A stretch of 64,000 bases of DNA from Bacteroidota bacterium (GCA_006218065.1 VBWE01000004.1:31160-95159); one strand, 5' to 3'; shown: positions 8,194-18,700, numbered from the stretch's first letter. Made by a program: numbers and translations. Notes: generated by a model from the letters alone, not told the origin.

Positions 8194-10341
8194 ATGAAAA
8201 AATTACTACTTCTTCCTGTAGTGACTATTTTTTCCGGCGTCCTGTTTGCGCAGGATACCGTATCATCAGTTGCACAGTATGACCGGATCAAAAGAGAAGG
8301 CGGAAAACCTGTGCTGCGGCATGTGGACATGAATTATTCGTCGGTGCTGAAACCGCTGATCACGCAGCCTCCGCAAACGCAGAGCACAACCTGCAACTGC
8401 ATGATCCCGGTGGACAATACCTTCAGTGTTGTTCCGTTCTCTTTCAGCTCTCCGCCGGATTACCGGAACGACGACGATTCTTCGCCGCTGATCAGCCTGC
8501 CATTTACGTTTTGTTTTTACGGGCAGAACCAGACCGGTTGCTACATCAACAACAACGGGAATATTTCGTTCGGCGCGCCTTACGGAACATTTTCCGCGGT
8601 TGGTTTTCCCAGCGCGCAGTTTTCGATGGTCGCTCCGTTCTGGGCCGACGTGGATACGCGTAACACGGGCAGCGGCCTCGTCTATTATAAAGTCACGAAC
8701 ACCGCGCTGATCGTCCGCTGGCAAACGGTCGGATACTACAGCATGTATATCGACAAACTGAACGATTTCCAACTGATCATCACTGACGGCACCGATCCGC
8801 TCATTCCGGGCGGAAACAACGTTTCGTTTTGTTACAGCGACATGCAGTGGACAACGGGCGATGCCTCGCAGGGCGTGAACGGTTTCGGCGGAATTCCCGC
8901 AACGGTCGGCGCGAACCTCGGCAACGGGATCGACTATATCCAGTTTGGCCAGTTCGATGCGCCGGGAACCAATTACGACGGCCCGCTCGGCGCCGTTGAC
9001 CAGGTAAGCTGGCTCGATAACCAGAATTTCGTTTTTAATACCTGCAACATCGGCAACATTCCGCCCATCCCGAACCTCGTCGTATCCGGCGCAGGTATCG
9101 ACACGCTTACCGTTTCCATCAACTGCGGCGATACGCTTCGCATCTGCGAAGGAAATACGCTGAACCTGATGGCGACGTTCTTCGCGCCGGAAGCTACGCA
9201 AACGGTAACGGCTACGGCTAACGGCCCGTCCGGGCTGGTCATCAATTATAATTTCCCGGGAACTGCAGCGATCATCAGCGCTTCGTTCACGCCCACGTCA
9301 GCGAATTACGGGTACAATACGATCACTTTCACCGGCACGGACAACGGAACGCCTCCGCAGTCGGCAAGCAGTTCGGTCGTGTTTTTTGTAGATACGTTCC
9401 AGCTTCCGCCGCCGGTTATTTCCGGTCCTGACGAATATTGCCAGGGAAGTCCCGGCGTAACGCTCAACGTGAACAATCCGCCGTACGACAGTATTTACTG
9501 GAGCAACGGCGTGATCAACAATACGACGATCACGAACGTAACGGCCGGAAATTATATCGTTACGGTAGAAGACAGCGGTTGCTTCAAGATGGATACCTTC
9601 CTTGTTACCATGCTGCTTCAGCCGAACCCGGTGATCAGCGGCATGCTGAACTTCTGCGGAAATACCACTACGCTGAGCGCGACAAGCCCGGCATACGCAT
9701 CGTACAACTGGAGCAACGGCGATACAACCGGCTCGGTGATCGTCGGTTCGGGAACATATACGGTTGCGGTAACGGATACGAACGGTTGTACCGGTCCTTC
9801 GCAACCGGTAACAGTAAATGCGAACCCGGTTCCTGCGGGAGCGTTCACTTCATCACCGCTGATAAGTTTCCCCGGTGCGCCGGTAAACTTTACGGATCAG
9901 TCCTCGGTGAGTTCCGGGAATATCGTGAGCTGGTTCTGGACTTTTGGCGACGGCGACAGTTCGTTCGCACAAAACCCGGCGCACGTTTACCAGAACCCGG
10001 GAACATACACGGTTTGTCTGCACGTGGCTACGAGCACGCCCTGTTACGATACGATCTGTTTCCCGTACGAAGTGCAGCCTTTCGACGTAACTGCGCCGAA
10101 CGTATTCACCCCGAACCGCGACGGGAATAACGACATGCTCGTATTCGATAACCTGCAGTATTTCCCGAACGCGATGCTGATCGTGTACAATCGCTGGGGA
10201 AATAAAGTGTACGAAAGCACGAACTATACGAATAACTGGGATGGCGATAAAGTTTCGGACGGTGTGTACTATTATGTACTCACGGCTCCTGATCTGAAAG
10301 AACCGAAGACTGGTTTTGTGCATATTCTGCGCGGGCAGTAA
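8194..10341 (+). CDS. Surface/secreted PKD-domain protein with gliding-motility CHU_C (T9SS type B) tail
   Basis: A 715-residue secreted protein. The start MKKLLLLPVVTIFSGVLFAQ (ATG 8194) is a Sec signal peptide and lies 44 bp after the predicted promoter, so longer in-frame starts are rejected. An N-terminal beta domain (about 60-260) resembles NIDO-like regions (FTFCFYGQNQTGCYINNNGNISFG, in two pieces). Ig-like stretches and a PKD domain follow (about 546-620, SWFWTFGDGDSSFAQNP). The C-terminal domain from about 632, TAPNVFTPNRDGNNDML...IYNRWGNKVYES...WDG....DGVYYYVL, is the CHU_C/TIGR04131 sorting module that directs export by T9SS. Likely an adhesin; no catalytic motif is seen. It is convergent with asnS, with a structured element between. 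Confidence 0.88.
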   Translation: MKKLLLLPVVTIFSGVLFAQDTVSSVAQYDRIKREGGKPVLRHVDMNYSSVLKPLITQPPQTQSTTCNCMIPVDNTFSVVPFSFSSPPDYRNDDDSSPLISLPFTFCFYGQNQTGCYINNNGNISFGAPYGTFSAVGFPSAQFSMVAPFWADVDTRNTGSGLVYYKVTNTALIVRWQTVGYYSMYIDKLNDFQLIITDGTDPLIPGGNNVSFCYSDMQWTTGDASQGVNGFGGIPATVGANLGNGIDYIQFGQFDAPGTNYDGPLGAVDQVSWLDNQNFVFNTCNIGNIPPIPNLVVSGAGIDTLTVSINCGDTLRICEGNTLNLMATFFAPEATQTVTATANGPSGLVINYNFPGTAAIISASFTPTSANYGYNTITFTGTDNGTPPQSASSSVVFFVDTFQLPPPVISGPDEYCQGSPGVTLNVNNPPYDSIYWSNGVINNTTITNVTAGNYIVTVEDSGCFKMDTFLVTMLLQPNPVISGMLNFCGNTTTLSATSPAYASYNWSNGDTTGSVIVGSGTYTVAVTDTNGCTGPSQPVTVNANPVPAGAFTSSPLISFPGAPVNFTDQSSVSSGNIVSWFWTFGDGDSSFAQNPAHVYQNPGTYTVCLHVATSTPCYDTICFPYEVQPFDVTAPNVFTPNRDGNNDMLVFDNLQYFPNAMLIVYNRWGNKVYESTNYTNNWDGDKVSDGVYYYVLTAPDLKEPKTGFVHILRGQ

Positions 10342-10347
10342 TTGGTT

Positions 10348-10597
10348 CGGGGACTCACCCCCCGGCCCCCTCTCTCCGCCTTCGACATATTTTCAGAAAC
10401 GGGAGATCGTTTTGCGTCGAAGACGCAAAGAGGGGGAGCCACAACTTATAGTAACAGGAATTACTTTAAAACCTGCGTCTTTGACGCAGGTTTTAAAGTT
10501 TTACGACACCCCCTCTTTGCCGGTGAGTGATGTAAATACAGTATTTTGGAAAAGGAACAAAACTCACCCGGAGAGAGGGCCGGGGGGTGAGTCCCCG
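10348..10597. repeat. Structured intergenic element with 30-bp inverted ends and nested hairpins
   Basis: The ends are near-perfect inverted repeats: 10348-10378 (starting CGGGGACTCACCCCC, ending CTCTCTCCG) and 10569-10597, which differ by two C residues. Inside, in order: TTTGCGTC-GAA-GACGCAAA (10411-10429); GCAAAGAGGGGG at 10425-10436 pairing with CCCCCTCTTTGC at 10509-10520; and within that a perfect 17-bp stem, 10463-10479 with 10483-10499, over a TTT loop. CTTCGAC at 10380-10386 can also pair with GTCGAAG at 10416-10422. There is no open frame or transposase. The element fills the gap between two convergent genes and ends 4 bp before the asnS stop codon. It could act as a bidirectional terminator, a MITE-like insertion or both. 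A second copy begins at 63918. Confidence 0.85.
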
Positions 10598-10601
10598 GAC
10601 C

Positions 10602-11999
10602 TCAAAACTCCGCGTTCTTCGGTGCGCGTGGGAAAGGAATCACGTCGCGGATATTCGTCATGCCGGTTACAAAAAGCAGCAGGCGTTCAAAACCGAGTCC
10701 GAATCCGCTATGCGGGCAGGAACCGAACTTGCGCGTTTCGAGATACCACCATACGCTTTCTTCGTGGATGTTCATCTCTTTTACACGCGCTAACAGTTTT
10801 TCGTAATCGTCTTCACGCTGCGATCCGCCGATGATCTCGCCGATCCACGGGAAAAGAATATCCATGCCGCGCACGGTTTCGTTGTCGTCGTTCAGCTTCA
10901 TGTAAAACGCCTTGATCTTTTTCGGGTAGCCTGTAACCATAACCGGTCCGCCGAAATGTTCTACCAGGTAGTTCTCGTGTTCTTTCTGCAGGTCGGCGCC
11001 CCATTCGGGTTTGTATTCGAATTTTTTCTTTTTCGAAAGCATCGTTTCTGTCAGGATCTCGATGCCCTGTGTGTACGTGATACGCGTAAACGGTTTGCTC
11101 ACCACCGACTGCAGGCGTGCGATGAGTTCCTTGTCGTACATGTCGTTGAGGAATTTCAGGTCATCGGCGCAGTTGTCGAGCGCATACTGGACAAGGTACT
11201 TCAGCATTTCTTCGGCGAGGTCCATGTTGTCGTTCACATCGTAGAACGCCATTTCCGGTTCGATCATCCAGAACTCCGCCAGGTGACGCGGGGTGTTCGA
11301 ATTCTCGGCGCGGAAAGTCGGGCCGAAGGTGTAAATCAGTCCGAGCGCCAGCGCACCGAGCTCACCCTCCAGTTGTCCCGAAACGGTGAGGTTGGTTTCC
11401 TTTCCGAAAAAATCCTGGCTGAAGTCGATACTTCCGTCTTCTTTGCGCAGCGGATTTTTCAGGTCGAGCGTGGTTACGCGGAACATCTCGCCCGCGCCTT
11501 CCGCATCCGAACCGGTAATGATCGGCGTATGCAGATTGAAGAAACCGCGGTCGTTGAAAAATTTATGGATCGCATACGACATGTGGTGACGCATGCGGAA
11601 AACAGCGCCGAAAGTATTTGTCCGCGGACGCAGGTGTGCAATCTCGCGCAGGAATTCCAGCGAATGTCCTTTTTTCTGCAGCGGGTAAGTCGTGGCATCG
11701 GCTGTGCCGTAAACCGTAATGGTTTTCGCCTGTATTTCCATGCTCTGCCCTTTGCCCTGCGAAGCGACCAGCATACCTTCCACGCCGATGCAGGAACCGG
11801 TAGTGATCTGCGCGATCAGTTCTTCGCTGAACTGTGCGGGATCGGCCACGGCCTGGATATTCCGAATGGTCGAACCGTCGTTGATCTCGATAAACCAAAC
11901 CGGTTTTCCGCCGCGCCGCGAACGCACCCAGCCTTTTACAGTAACCGCACGGTCAAAATCCGTTGACCCCAGGAGCGCTTTGATCTTGCTATAAGACAT
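10602..11999 (-). CDS. asnS: Asparaginyl-tRNA synthetase
   Basis: A 465-residue class IIb synthetase that charges tRNA-Asn. An N-terminal OB-fold anticodon-binding domain ([20 protein letters not shown], residues 18-37) is followed by the catalytic core. Motif 2 is seen around [22 protein letters not shown] (in two overlapping parts) and motif 3 near the end in [18 protein letters not shown]. The [12 protein letters not shown] and HLAEFW elements and the full length near 465 fit AsnRS rather than AspRS. It is monocistronic as far as visible and converges with the CHU_C gene. No T-box leader is seen. Confidence 0.96.
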   Translation of the reverse strand: MSYSKIKALLGSTDFDRAVTVKGWVRSRRGGKPVWFIEINDGSTIRNIQAVADPAQFSEELIAQITTGSCIGVEGMLVASQGKGQSMEIQAKTITVYGTADATTYPLQKKGHSLEFLREIAHLRPRTNTFGAVFRMRHHMSYAIHKFFNDRGFFNLHTPIITGSDAEGAGEMFRVTTLDLKNPLRKEDGSIDFSQDFFGKETNLTVSGQLEGELGALALGLIYTFGPTFRAENSNTPRHLAEFWMIEPEMAFYDVNDNMDLAEEMLKYLVQYALDNCADDLKFLNDMYDKELIARLQSVVSKPFTRITYTQGIEILTETMLSKKKKFEYKPEWGADLQKEHENYLVEHFGGPVMVTGYPKKIKAFYMKLNDDNETVRGMDILFPWIGEIIGGSQREDDYEKLLARVKEMNIHEESVWWYLETRKFGSCPHSGFGLGFERLLLFVTGMTNIRDVIPFPRAPKNAEF

Positions 12000-12299
12000 A
12001 TGCCTTGATTTTAAAGGACAACAAAAATCGAAAAAATAAGGTTCGGCTCGTTTTTAATTTCCTTTTTGCCTGCCCGGAGCGAAACCGAAAAAGCATTTTT
12101 TTGACGGAAACGTTTCTCCGGGCGCCTGTCGGAAACTTTTTTTGTACAGCAAGTTTCCGTTGTAATAATTTGATATTCAAATAAATAAAATAAATACCTG
12201 TCGATTTTTTGGCCACGGAACGAAAAAAATTTCTTCAGGAAACTTCGCAATCAAAAAATGTTTCCATAGTTTTGCGACGTTTTTAGAAGAGACGAGACC
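12000..12299. promoter_or_regulatory. Divergent regulatory region between asnS and tetR, rich in GGAAAC inverted repeats
   Basis: The 300-bp gap has no gene. GGAAAC recurs in inverted pairs: GGAAACGTTTC at 12106-12116; CGGAAACTT (12130-12138) with AAGTTTCCG (12151-12159); and GGAAAC (12238-12243) with GTTTCC (12260-12265), the last spanning the predicted tetR promoter. GCCCGGAG (12072-12079) also pairs with CTCCGGGC (12116-12123). These are candidate operators for the TetR protein, by inference only. Confidence 0.45.
12244..12274 (+). promoter_or_regulatory. Promoter of the tetR gene of the efflux cluster
   Basis: TAGTTTTG at 12267-12274 matches TAnnTTTG exactly. TTCG, one base off TTTG, lies 19 bp upstream at 12244-12247. 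The predicted leader is about 20 nt to the ATG at 12300. Confidence 0.55.
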
Positions 12300-12914
12300 A
12301 TGGACACCAAACAACGCATAGTAAACGCCGCTTTTGAGCTTTTTTTCCGCTACGGCATCAAGAGCGTAACGATGGACGACATTGCGAAGCACCTGTCGAT
12401 TTCGAAGAAAACGATTTACCAGTTTTTCCGCGACAAGGATGAAATCGTGCATACGCTGATGCAGGAAAAGCTGGAAGAGGACAAACGGGAATTCGGCACA
12501 ATCTCGAAAAATGCAGCCAATGTAGTGGAAGAGGTTTTTAACCTGATGAAGCACATGAGCTCGATCCTGGGCAGGATCAACCCGAATATTTTTTACGATC
12601 TGCAGAAGTATCATCCGCAAACCTGGGCTTTGTTTCATTCGTTCCGGACCGAGTTCGCGATGAAACAGGTGGAGGACGCCCTGAACAAAGGAATCCGCGA
12701 TGGCCTGGTGCGTAATGATATCAACGTCGCCGCGCTGGCCTGCCTGCGTACCGAGGAGATCGAAATGGGATTCAATCCCAGGATCTATCCGCCGGATAAA
12801 TTCAAATTACTCGAAGTTCAGCTCGCACTCACTGAACATTTCCTATATGGTGTTTGTACTCTAAAAGGTCACAAACTCGTCAACAAGTATAAACAGATCG
12901 TAGAAGATGAATAA
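12300..12914 (+). CDS. TetR/AcrR family transcriptional regulator
   Basis: A 204-residue regulator. The N-terminal helix-turn-helix (residues about 5-50, IVNAAFELFFRYGIKSVTMDD followed by IAKHLSISKKTIYQFFRDKDE in adjoining pieces) is typical of TetR. The C-terminal ligand-binding half contains NIFYDLQKYHPQTWALF, a pattern often seen in Bacteroidetes TetR proteins beside efflux operons. It lies 234 bp upstream of the tolC-mfp-rnd genes on the same strand, so it probably controls them and itself. The ligand cannot be predicted. Confidence 0.92.
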   Translation: MDTKQRIVNAAFELFFRYGIKSVTMDDIAKHLSISKKTIYQFFRDKDEIVHTLMQEKLEEDKREFGTISKNAANVVEEVFNLMKHMSSILGRINPNIFYDLQKYHPQTWALFHSFRTEFAMKQVEDALNKGIRDGLVRNDINVAALACLRTEEIEMGFNPRIYPPDKFKLLEVQLALTEHFLYGVCTLKGHKLVNKYKQIVEDE

Positions 12915-12922
12915 CACACGCA

Positions 12923-13052
12923 GGGTGTTCCGCCCAAGCGGATCACCCGGACAAAAAGCAAGGGCGATGCACTGCATCGCCCGAAAGTAACGAATACGAG
13001 TAATGAATACCAGTAACAAAGTACCCGCAACAAATAAAAAATAACGAATACC
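12923..13052. repeat. Hairpins and word repeats between tetR and tolC
   Basis: The 234-bp gap 12915-13148 holds two hairpins: GGGTG-CCGC/GCGG-CACCC at 12923-12948, and a near-perfect GGGCGATGCA/TGCATCGCCC at 12962-12982. No T-run follows either. Four variants of a 12-13 nt word then follow: AGTAACGAATAC (12986), AGTAATGAATAC (12999), AGTAACAAAGTAC (13012) and ATAACGAATACC (13041). No clear -7 box precedes tolC. Confidence 0.6.
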
Positions 13053-13148
13053 TAAAATAAAAAACTTCCGTGAACGACTATACTCACGGATCACAACCAG
13101 TAAAGGGTATTCCGGCAACTATCCGGACGCCCGATAGAACCAAAATCT

Positions 13149-14501
13149 ATGCACCACGTCAGAAAATGGCTCGCAGCGGTAATCCTGCTTGCGGGGGTAA
13201 AACAGGCAGGAGCGGCGGGAGACACCACCGCTTATGCTTTTTCGCTGAAGCAATCGGTAGATTATGCCATGCAGCAGCAAACGAGCGTCAAAAATGCGAT
13301 GCTCGATGAGCAGATCGCGAAATACAAAATCTGGGAAATCGCCGGCATCGGCCTGCCGCACCTGAGTGCGAGCTTTGATCTCAAGGACTTTGTGGAAATC
13401 CCCACTTCGCTCATTCCCGGGGAATTTTTCGGCGGTCCGCCGGGAAGTTTTATCCCGGTGAAATTTGGAACACAGTATAATGCGACTGCCGGTATAAGTG
13501 CATCGCAACTGCTTTTCGACGGTACGTATATCGTCGGGCTGCAGGCTACGAAAGTGTACCTCGACCTGGCGCAGAAACAGTCGCAGCGCACTAAAATAGA
13601 AGCAAACGTAGCCGTAACCAAAGCCTATTATACGGTACTGGTGAACGACGAGCGGATGACGCTGCTGGATGCGAACGTGGAAAAAATCAAAAAGCTCCGC
13701 GACGATACCAAGGCGCTTTACACCAACGGTTTCGTTGAAAAACTCGATTATGACCGGGTGGAAGTGGCTTATAATAACCTGGTCACGGAAAGAGACAAGG
13801 TAAAACGCCTGCTCGATCTCGGTCTTTCACTTCTGAAATACCAGATGGGCATGGAACAATCGGCTAATCTCACGCTGACCGATAAGCTGGACGACATCAG
13901 TTTCCAGCCGGCGGTTCCGATGGCGGAAAAATTCAATTATGCGAACCGCGTGGAATTCGGCCTGGTGGAATCGCAGCTGAAAGGATACAACCTGCAGTTG
14001 CGCAAAGACCGTTTCAGCCGCATGCCCAGTATGGCGCTTTACGGCAGCGTGCAGGCACAGGCGCAGCGCACCAAATTCGATTTCCTCGACGGCACCAGCC
14101 AGCCCTGGTACCCGATCGGGATCATCGGTTTCCAGTTTAACCTGCCCATTTTCAGCGGAATGACTACGAACTACCGGATCCAGCAGGATAAAATACTGGT
14201 GCAGAAAGCGCAGAACGACCTGCTCATGATGCAGCGTGTAATCGATCTTGACGTGAGCAATGCACGCATACAATTGCAGAATGCTTCCGTGTCGCTCGAT
14301 ACGCAGAAAAAAAACATCGCGCTGGCCGAAGAAGTGTATGCAACCTCGAAGAAGAAACTGGACGCCGGCGTAGGTTCCAACATGGAAGTGCTGAATGCAC
14401 AAACTGCACTGAAAGAAGCACAGACCAATTATTTTAATGCGCTTTTCGAAGCGGTCGTCGCCAAAGTGGATTACGACAAAGCAACGGGTACTATCAAGTA
14501 A
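13149..14501 (+). CDS. TolC family outer-membrane efflux protein
   Basis: A 450-residue TolC-type protein: signal peptide (residues 1-23, ending KQAGAAG), then two outer-membrane efflux protein repeats with long helical hairpins. AVTKAYYTVLVNDERMTLLD is near 155 and DAGVGSNMEVLNAQTALKEA near 405, both characteristic. It forms the outer-membrane duct of a tripartite pump. It is the first gene of tolC-mfp-rnd: the lipoprotein MFP starts 31 bp after its stop and the RND permease 44 bp later. Confidence 0.93.
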   Translation: MHHVRKWLAAVILLAGVKQAGAAGDTTAYAFSLKQSVDYAMQQQTSVKNAMLDEQIAKYKIWEIAGIGLPHLSASFDLKDFVEIPTSLIPGEFFGGPPGSFIPVKFGTQYNATAGISASQLLFDGTYIVGLQATKVYLDLAQKQSQRTKIEANVAVTKAYYTVLVNDERMTLLDANVEKIKKLRDDTKALYTNGFVEKLDYDRVEVAYNNLVTERDKVKRLLDLGLSLLKYQMGMEQSANLTLTDKLDDISFQPAVPMAEKFNYANRVEFGLVESQLKGYNLQLRKDRFSRMPSMALYGSVQAQAQRTKFDFLDGTSQPWYPIGIIGFQFNLPIFSGMTTNYRIQQDKILVQKAQNDLLMMQRVIDLDVSNARIQLQNASVSLDTQKKNIALAEEVYATSKKKLDAGVGSNMEVLNAQTALKEAQTNYFNALFEAVVAKVDYDKATGTIK

Positions 14502-14532
14502 TAACAAAGACATTCCATCACAAACCAACGAT

Positions 14533-15657
14533 ATGAAAAAGATCATCACTTCAATTACCCTTCTCGTTCTTCTCGCTTCCTGCGGCGGCGGAGCAGGCAG
14601 CAAGGCCGATCAGCTCAAAGCGAAAAAAGAGGAACGCGATAAACTCAATACCGAAATCGCGCAGCTCGAAGAAGATATCCGCAAGGAAAAAGGCGGAAAA
14701 GGCGACGAAGGCAAACCGGTCAGGCTCCAGGAAGTCACTGTCGGAACCTTTAAACATTCCATCGATATCCAGGGCCGCATCGACGCGGAGGAAAGCGTAA
14801 GCGCGAGCCCGCAAATGCCCGGCGTTGTAAAAAGCGTGAACGTTACCCCGGGCCAGGCCGTTTCGGCAGGACAGGTGCTGGCTACGCTTGATGACGGCGT
14901 TTACCTGCAAGGCCTGCAGGAAGTACAGGTGCAGCTCGATTTCGCTAAAAATATTTTCGAGAAGCAGAAAAAACTCTGGGACGAAAAAATCGGTTCGGAG
15001 ATACAGTACCTGCAGGCGAAAAACAACGTGGATGCGCTGGAAAAAAGAAAAGCCACGCTCACCGAACAGCTCGACATGACGCGCATCAAATCGCCGATCG
15101 CCGGAACGGTGGATGACGTGAAACTGAAGATCGGCGAAATGGCCGCACCGGGAATGACGACGATCAGCATCGTGAACGTGAGCAGGCTCAAAGCCAAAGG
15201 CGAAATCGCGGAAGGCTATATCGTGAAAGTGAAAAACGGCGCGCCGGTACAGGTCGTGCTGCCTGATGCCGGTAAAACGATCGATGCAACCATTACCTAC
15301 GCCGGCCGCATCATCAACAAACTGAACCGTACGTTCAACGTGGAGGTGAATATCAAATCGGGCGAACCGGATGTTGTTCCGAACATGGTGGCCGTGATGA
15401 AGATCAACGACTACCAGAACGACTCGGCGATCGTTTGCCCGTTGTCCGCCATTCAGCAGGGCGCCGACGGCAAAAATTTCGTTTTCGTTGCTGTGAAAAA
15501 CAAAGAAGGAAAACTGGCTGCCGCGCGCCGCGAAGTTTCGTATGAACGCACGTACAACGGCGCCGCTGAAATCCAGTCCGGGCTGCAAAGCGGCGACCAG
15601 CTGATTGTTGACGGTTATGCCGACCTCAACCAGGATGACCTTATCCAGGCAAAATAA
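14533..15657 (+). CDS. Efflux RND transporter periplasmic adaptor (membrane fusion) lipoprotein
   Basis: A 374-residue HlyD/AcrA-type adaptor. The start MKKIITSITLLVLLASCGGG carries a lipobox LLASC, so the protein is a lipoprotein. An upstream in-frame start inside tolC would bury this signal and is rejected. A charged coiled-coil (QLKAKKEERDKLNTEIAQLE) precedes the biotinyl-lipoyl-like half (MPGVVKSVNVTPGQAVSAGQ), helical hairpin and second lipoyl half (RIKSPIAGTVDDVKLKIGEM). It links the inner-membrane pump to the TolC duct. Confidence 0.93.
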   Translation: MKKIITSITLLVLLASCGGGAGSKADQLKAKKEERDKLNTEIAQLEEDIRKEKGGKGDEGKPVRLQEVTVGTFKHSIDIQGRIDAEESVSASPQMPGVVKSVNVTPGQAVSAGQVLATLDDGVYLQGLQEVQVQLDFAKNIFEKQKKLWDEKIGSEIQYLQAKNNVDALEKRKATLTEQLDMTRIKSPIAGTVDDVKLKIGEMAAPGMTTISIVNVSRLKAKGEIAEGYIVKVKNGAPVQVVLPDAGKTIDATITYAGRIINKLNRTFNVEVNIKSGEPDVVPNMVAVMKINDYQNDSAIVCPLSAIQQGADGKNFVFVAVKNKEGKLAAARREVSYERTYNGAAEIQSGLQSGDQLIVDGYADLNQDDLIQAK

Positions 15658-15701
15658 TCAAGAAACGATCAGTAGAATCAATGCGCTAAACCACTCGCGC
15701 T

Positions 15702-18700
15702 ATGTTAGAAAAGATAAAAGAATTTAAACCGACCAGCTGGTCGATCGATAATAAAACGACCATTTTTATCCTCACGGTCTTTTTAGCGATCGCCGGCATA
15801 CTATACTACCAGAAACTTCCGAAAGAAAGTTTCCCCGAAGTGAAAGTACCGACCATCTATATCCAGACGGCGTATTTCGGCACTTCGCCCACCGATATGG
15901 AAAACCTGGTGGCCAAACCGCTCGAAAAGCAGATCAAGGCGATTTCGGGTGTGAAGAAAATCACCAGCAGTTCGCTCCAGGATTTCAGCGTGATGGTGGT
16001 GGAATTCAACACCGACGTGAAAGTGGAAGACGCGCTTCGCAAAGTAAAAGACAAGATCGACCGCGCGAAGAAAGATCTTCCCGCCAAACTCGATATCGGT
16101 CCCGATGCGCAGGAAATCAATTTCTCGGAATTCCCGATCATGTTCGTAAATATTTCCGGCGATTACGACCTGGCCAAGCTGAAGCGTTTCGCCGAAAGCC
16201 TGAAAGACCGCATCGAAGGCATGAAAGAAATCACCCGCGTGGATATGGTAGGCGCGCTCGACCGCGAGATCCAGATCAACGTGGATATGTACAAGATGCA
16301 GTCCTACCAGCTCACGCTCGGTGATATCAACCGCGCCATCGCTTCGGAAAACGTGGCGATCTCCGGCGGAACGGTTACTACCGACGGGGTGAAACGCACA
16401 CTCGCGCTGAAAAAGGAATTCCGCTCGGTGGAAGAATTGAAAAATATCCTGGTCGGATCGCAGTCCGGCGCTTTCGTTTACCTGAAAGACGTAGCCGACG
16501 TAACCGACGGATTTAAAGAACAGGAAAGTTACGCGCGCCTGGACGGCAAAAATGTCATTACGCTGAACATCATCAAGCGCGCCGGCGAAAACCTGATCGT
16601 GGCTTCGGATGAGATCCGCGCAGTAATCAGCGAGATGCAGGAAAACAGATCGCTGCCCGCCGAACTCAACGTAACCATCACCGGCGACCAGAGCGACCAG
16701 ACGCGGATCACGCTGCATGACCTGATCAATACGATCATCATCGGTTTCATCCTCGTGATCATCGTGCTCATGTTCTTCATGGGCGCCACCAACTCGTTCT
16801 TCGTGGCGCTTTCCGTTCCGCTTTCGATGGCCATCGCCTTCATGGTGATCTACGCCATGGGCTGGTCGATGAACATGATCGTGCTTTTCGCTTTCCTGCT
16901 CGCGCTCGGTATTGTAGTGGACGATGCGATCGTGGTGATCGAAAATACGCACCGGATATTCCTCGCACACCGTGACCTGGGCATTGTCCGTTCGGCCAAA
17001 CTGGCGGCGGGTGAAGTTTTTCTTCCTGTACTTTCCGGAACACTCACCACGCTGGCCCCGTTTATCCCGCTCGCTTTCTGGGACGGAATGATCGGGCAGT
17101 TCATGATTTACCTGCCGATCACGCTCATCATCACGCTGCTTGCTTCGCTGCTGGTGGCATACATCATCAACCCGGTTTTCGCCGTACAGTTCATGCGGCA
17201 TTACGATTCCACTACAGCGAAAGATATGCGCTGGCCGCGCTGGCTGCGCAATTACAGCATCATCTCCATCGTGATTGCCGGCGGTGCGTACGCCATGGGA
17301 AGCATCGGGACAGGAAACCTGGCCGTTCTGCTTTACCTGCTTGTGCTGCTGCATCATTATGTGCTGCGCAAATGGATTTTCGCTTTCCAGGAAAGAACCT
17401 GGCCGCGTTTCCGCAACTGGTATGGCCGTAAACTCACCTGGGCGATTGAACATCCGAAGACGATCATATTCGGTACGATCGGGTTGTTCTTCCTCTCCTT
17501 CGTTGTGCTGGGCATACGCCAGCCGAGAGTTGATTTCTTCCCGACGGCCGAGCCGAATTTTATTTACGCCTACATCGAAATGCCGGTAGGTACCGACCAG
17601 GTGAAAACGAACGCGGTTTCACTGAAAGTGGAAGAGCGCATCAACAAACTGCTGGGCGAGGATAAAGACATCGTGACTTCCGTGATCGCCAACGTGGCTT
17701 TCGGTGCGGGAGATCCGCAGGCGCAGGACAATTCGATCCAGCCGCATAAAGCGAAAGTTTCCGTGGCCTTCACGCAGTTCGCAAAACGCAAGGGAAAATC
17801 CACGCGTGCTGTACTGGAACGTATCCAGAAATCATTTGCGGAAGATAAAATTCCCGGCGCCGAAATTATCGTGGAACAGGAGCAGGGCGGTCCGCCCGTC
17901 GGAAAACCGATCAGTATCGAGATCACCGGCGAAAAAATGGACGACTTGCTTGCTACCGGCGATCGCCTGAAGAAGTTCCTCGACAGTTGCAACATCGCCG
18001 GTGTGGAACGCCTGCGCAGCGACGTAGTGGCCAGCAAACCGGAAATCGTTTTCAGTCTCGACCGTGAACGCGCCAACCGCGAAGGAATTTTCACCGGGCA
18101 GGTAGGTATGGAAATCCGCAATTCGGTTTTCGGTGCGGAAGTTTCCAAGTTCCGTGATGAAAACGACGAATACCCGATCATGCTTCGCTACAAACCCGAT
18201 CAGCGCAGCGACATCAACGCGATCCGCAACATGAAAATCACGTATCGTGATATGAACATGGGCGGCCTGATCCGCAACGTGCCGATTTCCTCTTTCGCCG
18301 ATGTGAGCTACGATATGAGCTACGGCGGTATCAAGCGGAAAGGCCAGAAACGGATCATCACGCTGGAATCGAATATTCTTGCGGAATTCCAGAAAACGCA
18401 GCAGGATGTGATTACAAACGTAACGGCGCAGATGAACGCGTTCAAAAACAAAGGTCTGCCCCCGGGCGTAATGATCAGCATGGGCGGACAGCAGCAGGAA
18501 CAGGCTGAAACGGCGGCTTTCCTTGGCGGCGCGCTGCTTGCTTCCATCGGCCTGATCATCGTTATCCTGGTAGCGCAGTTCAACTCCACCAGCAAACCGG
18601 TCATCATCCTGAGCGAAATTTTATTCAGCGTGATCGGCGTATTCCTCGGCCTGGCCATTTTCGGCATGAACGTGTCTATCATCATGACCGGTATCGGTAT

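Noticed and set aside
10348..10597. Insertion sequence
   Set aside because: The inverted ends look like those of a transposable element, but there is no transposase frame; at most it is a non-autonomous element.
12000..12299. T-box or other riboswitch leader for asnS
   Set aside because: No T-box sequence or specifier stem is seen, and T-boxes are essentially absent from this phylum.
15801..17453. A 550-codon open frame opposite the first RND permease
   Set aside because: It is His/Asp/Arg-rich shadow sequence with no start signal; the permease has all RND motifs.
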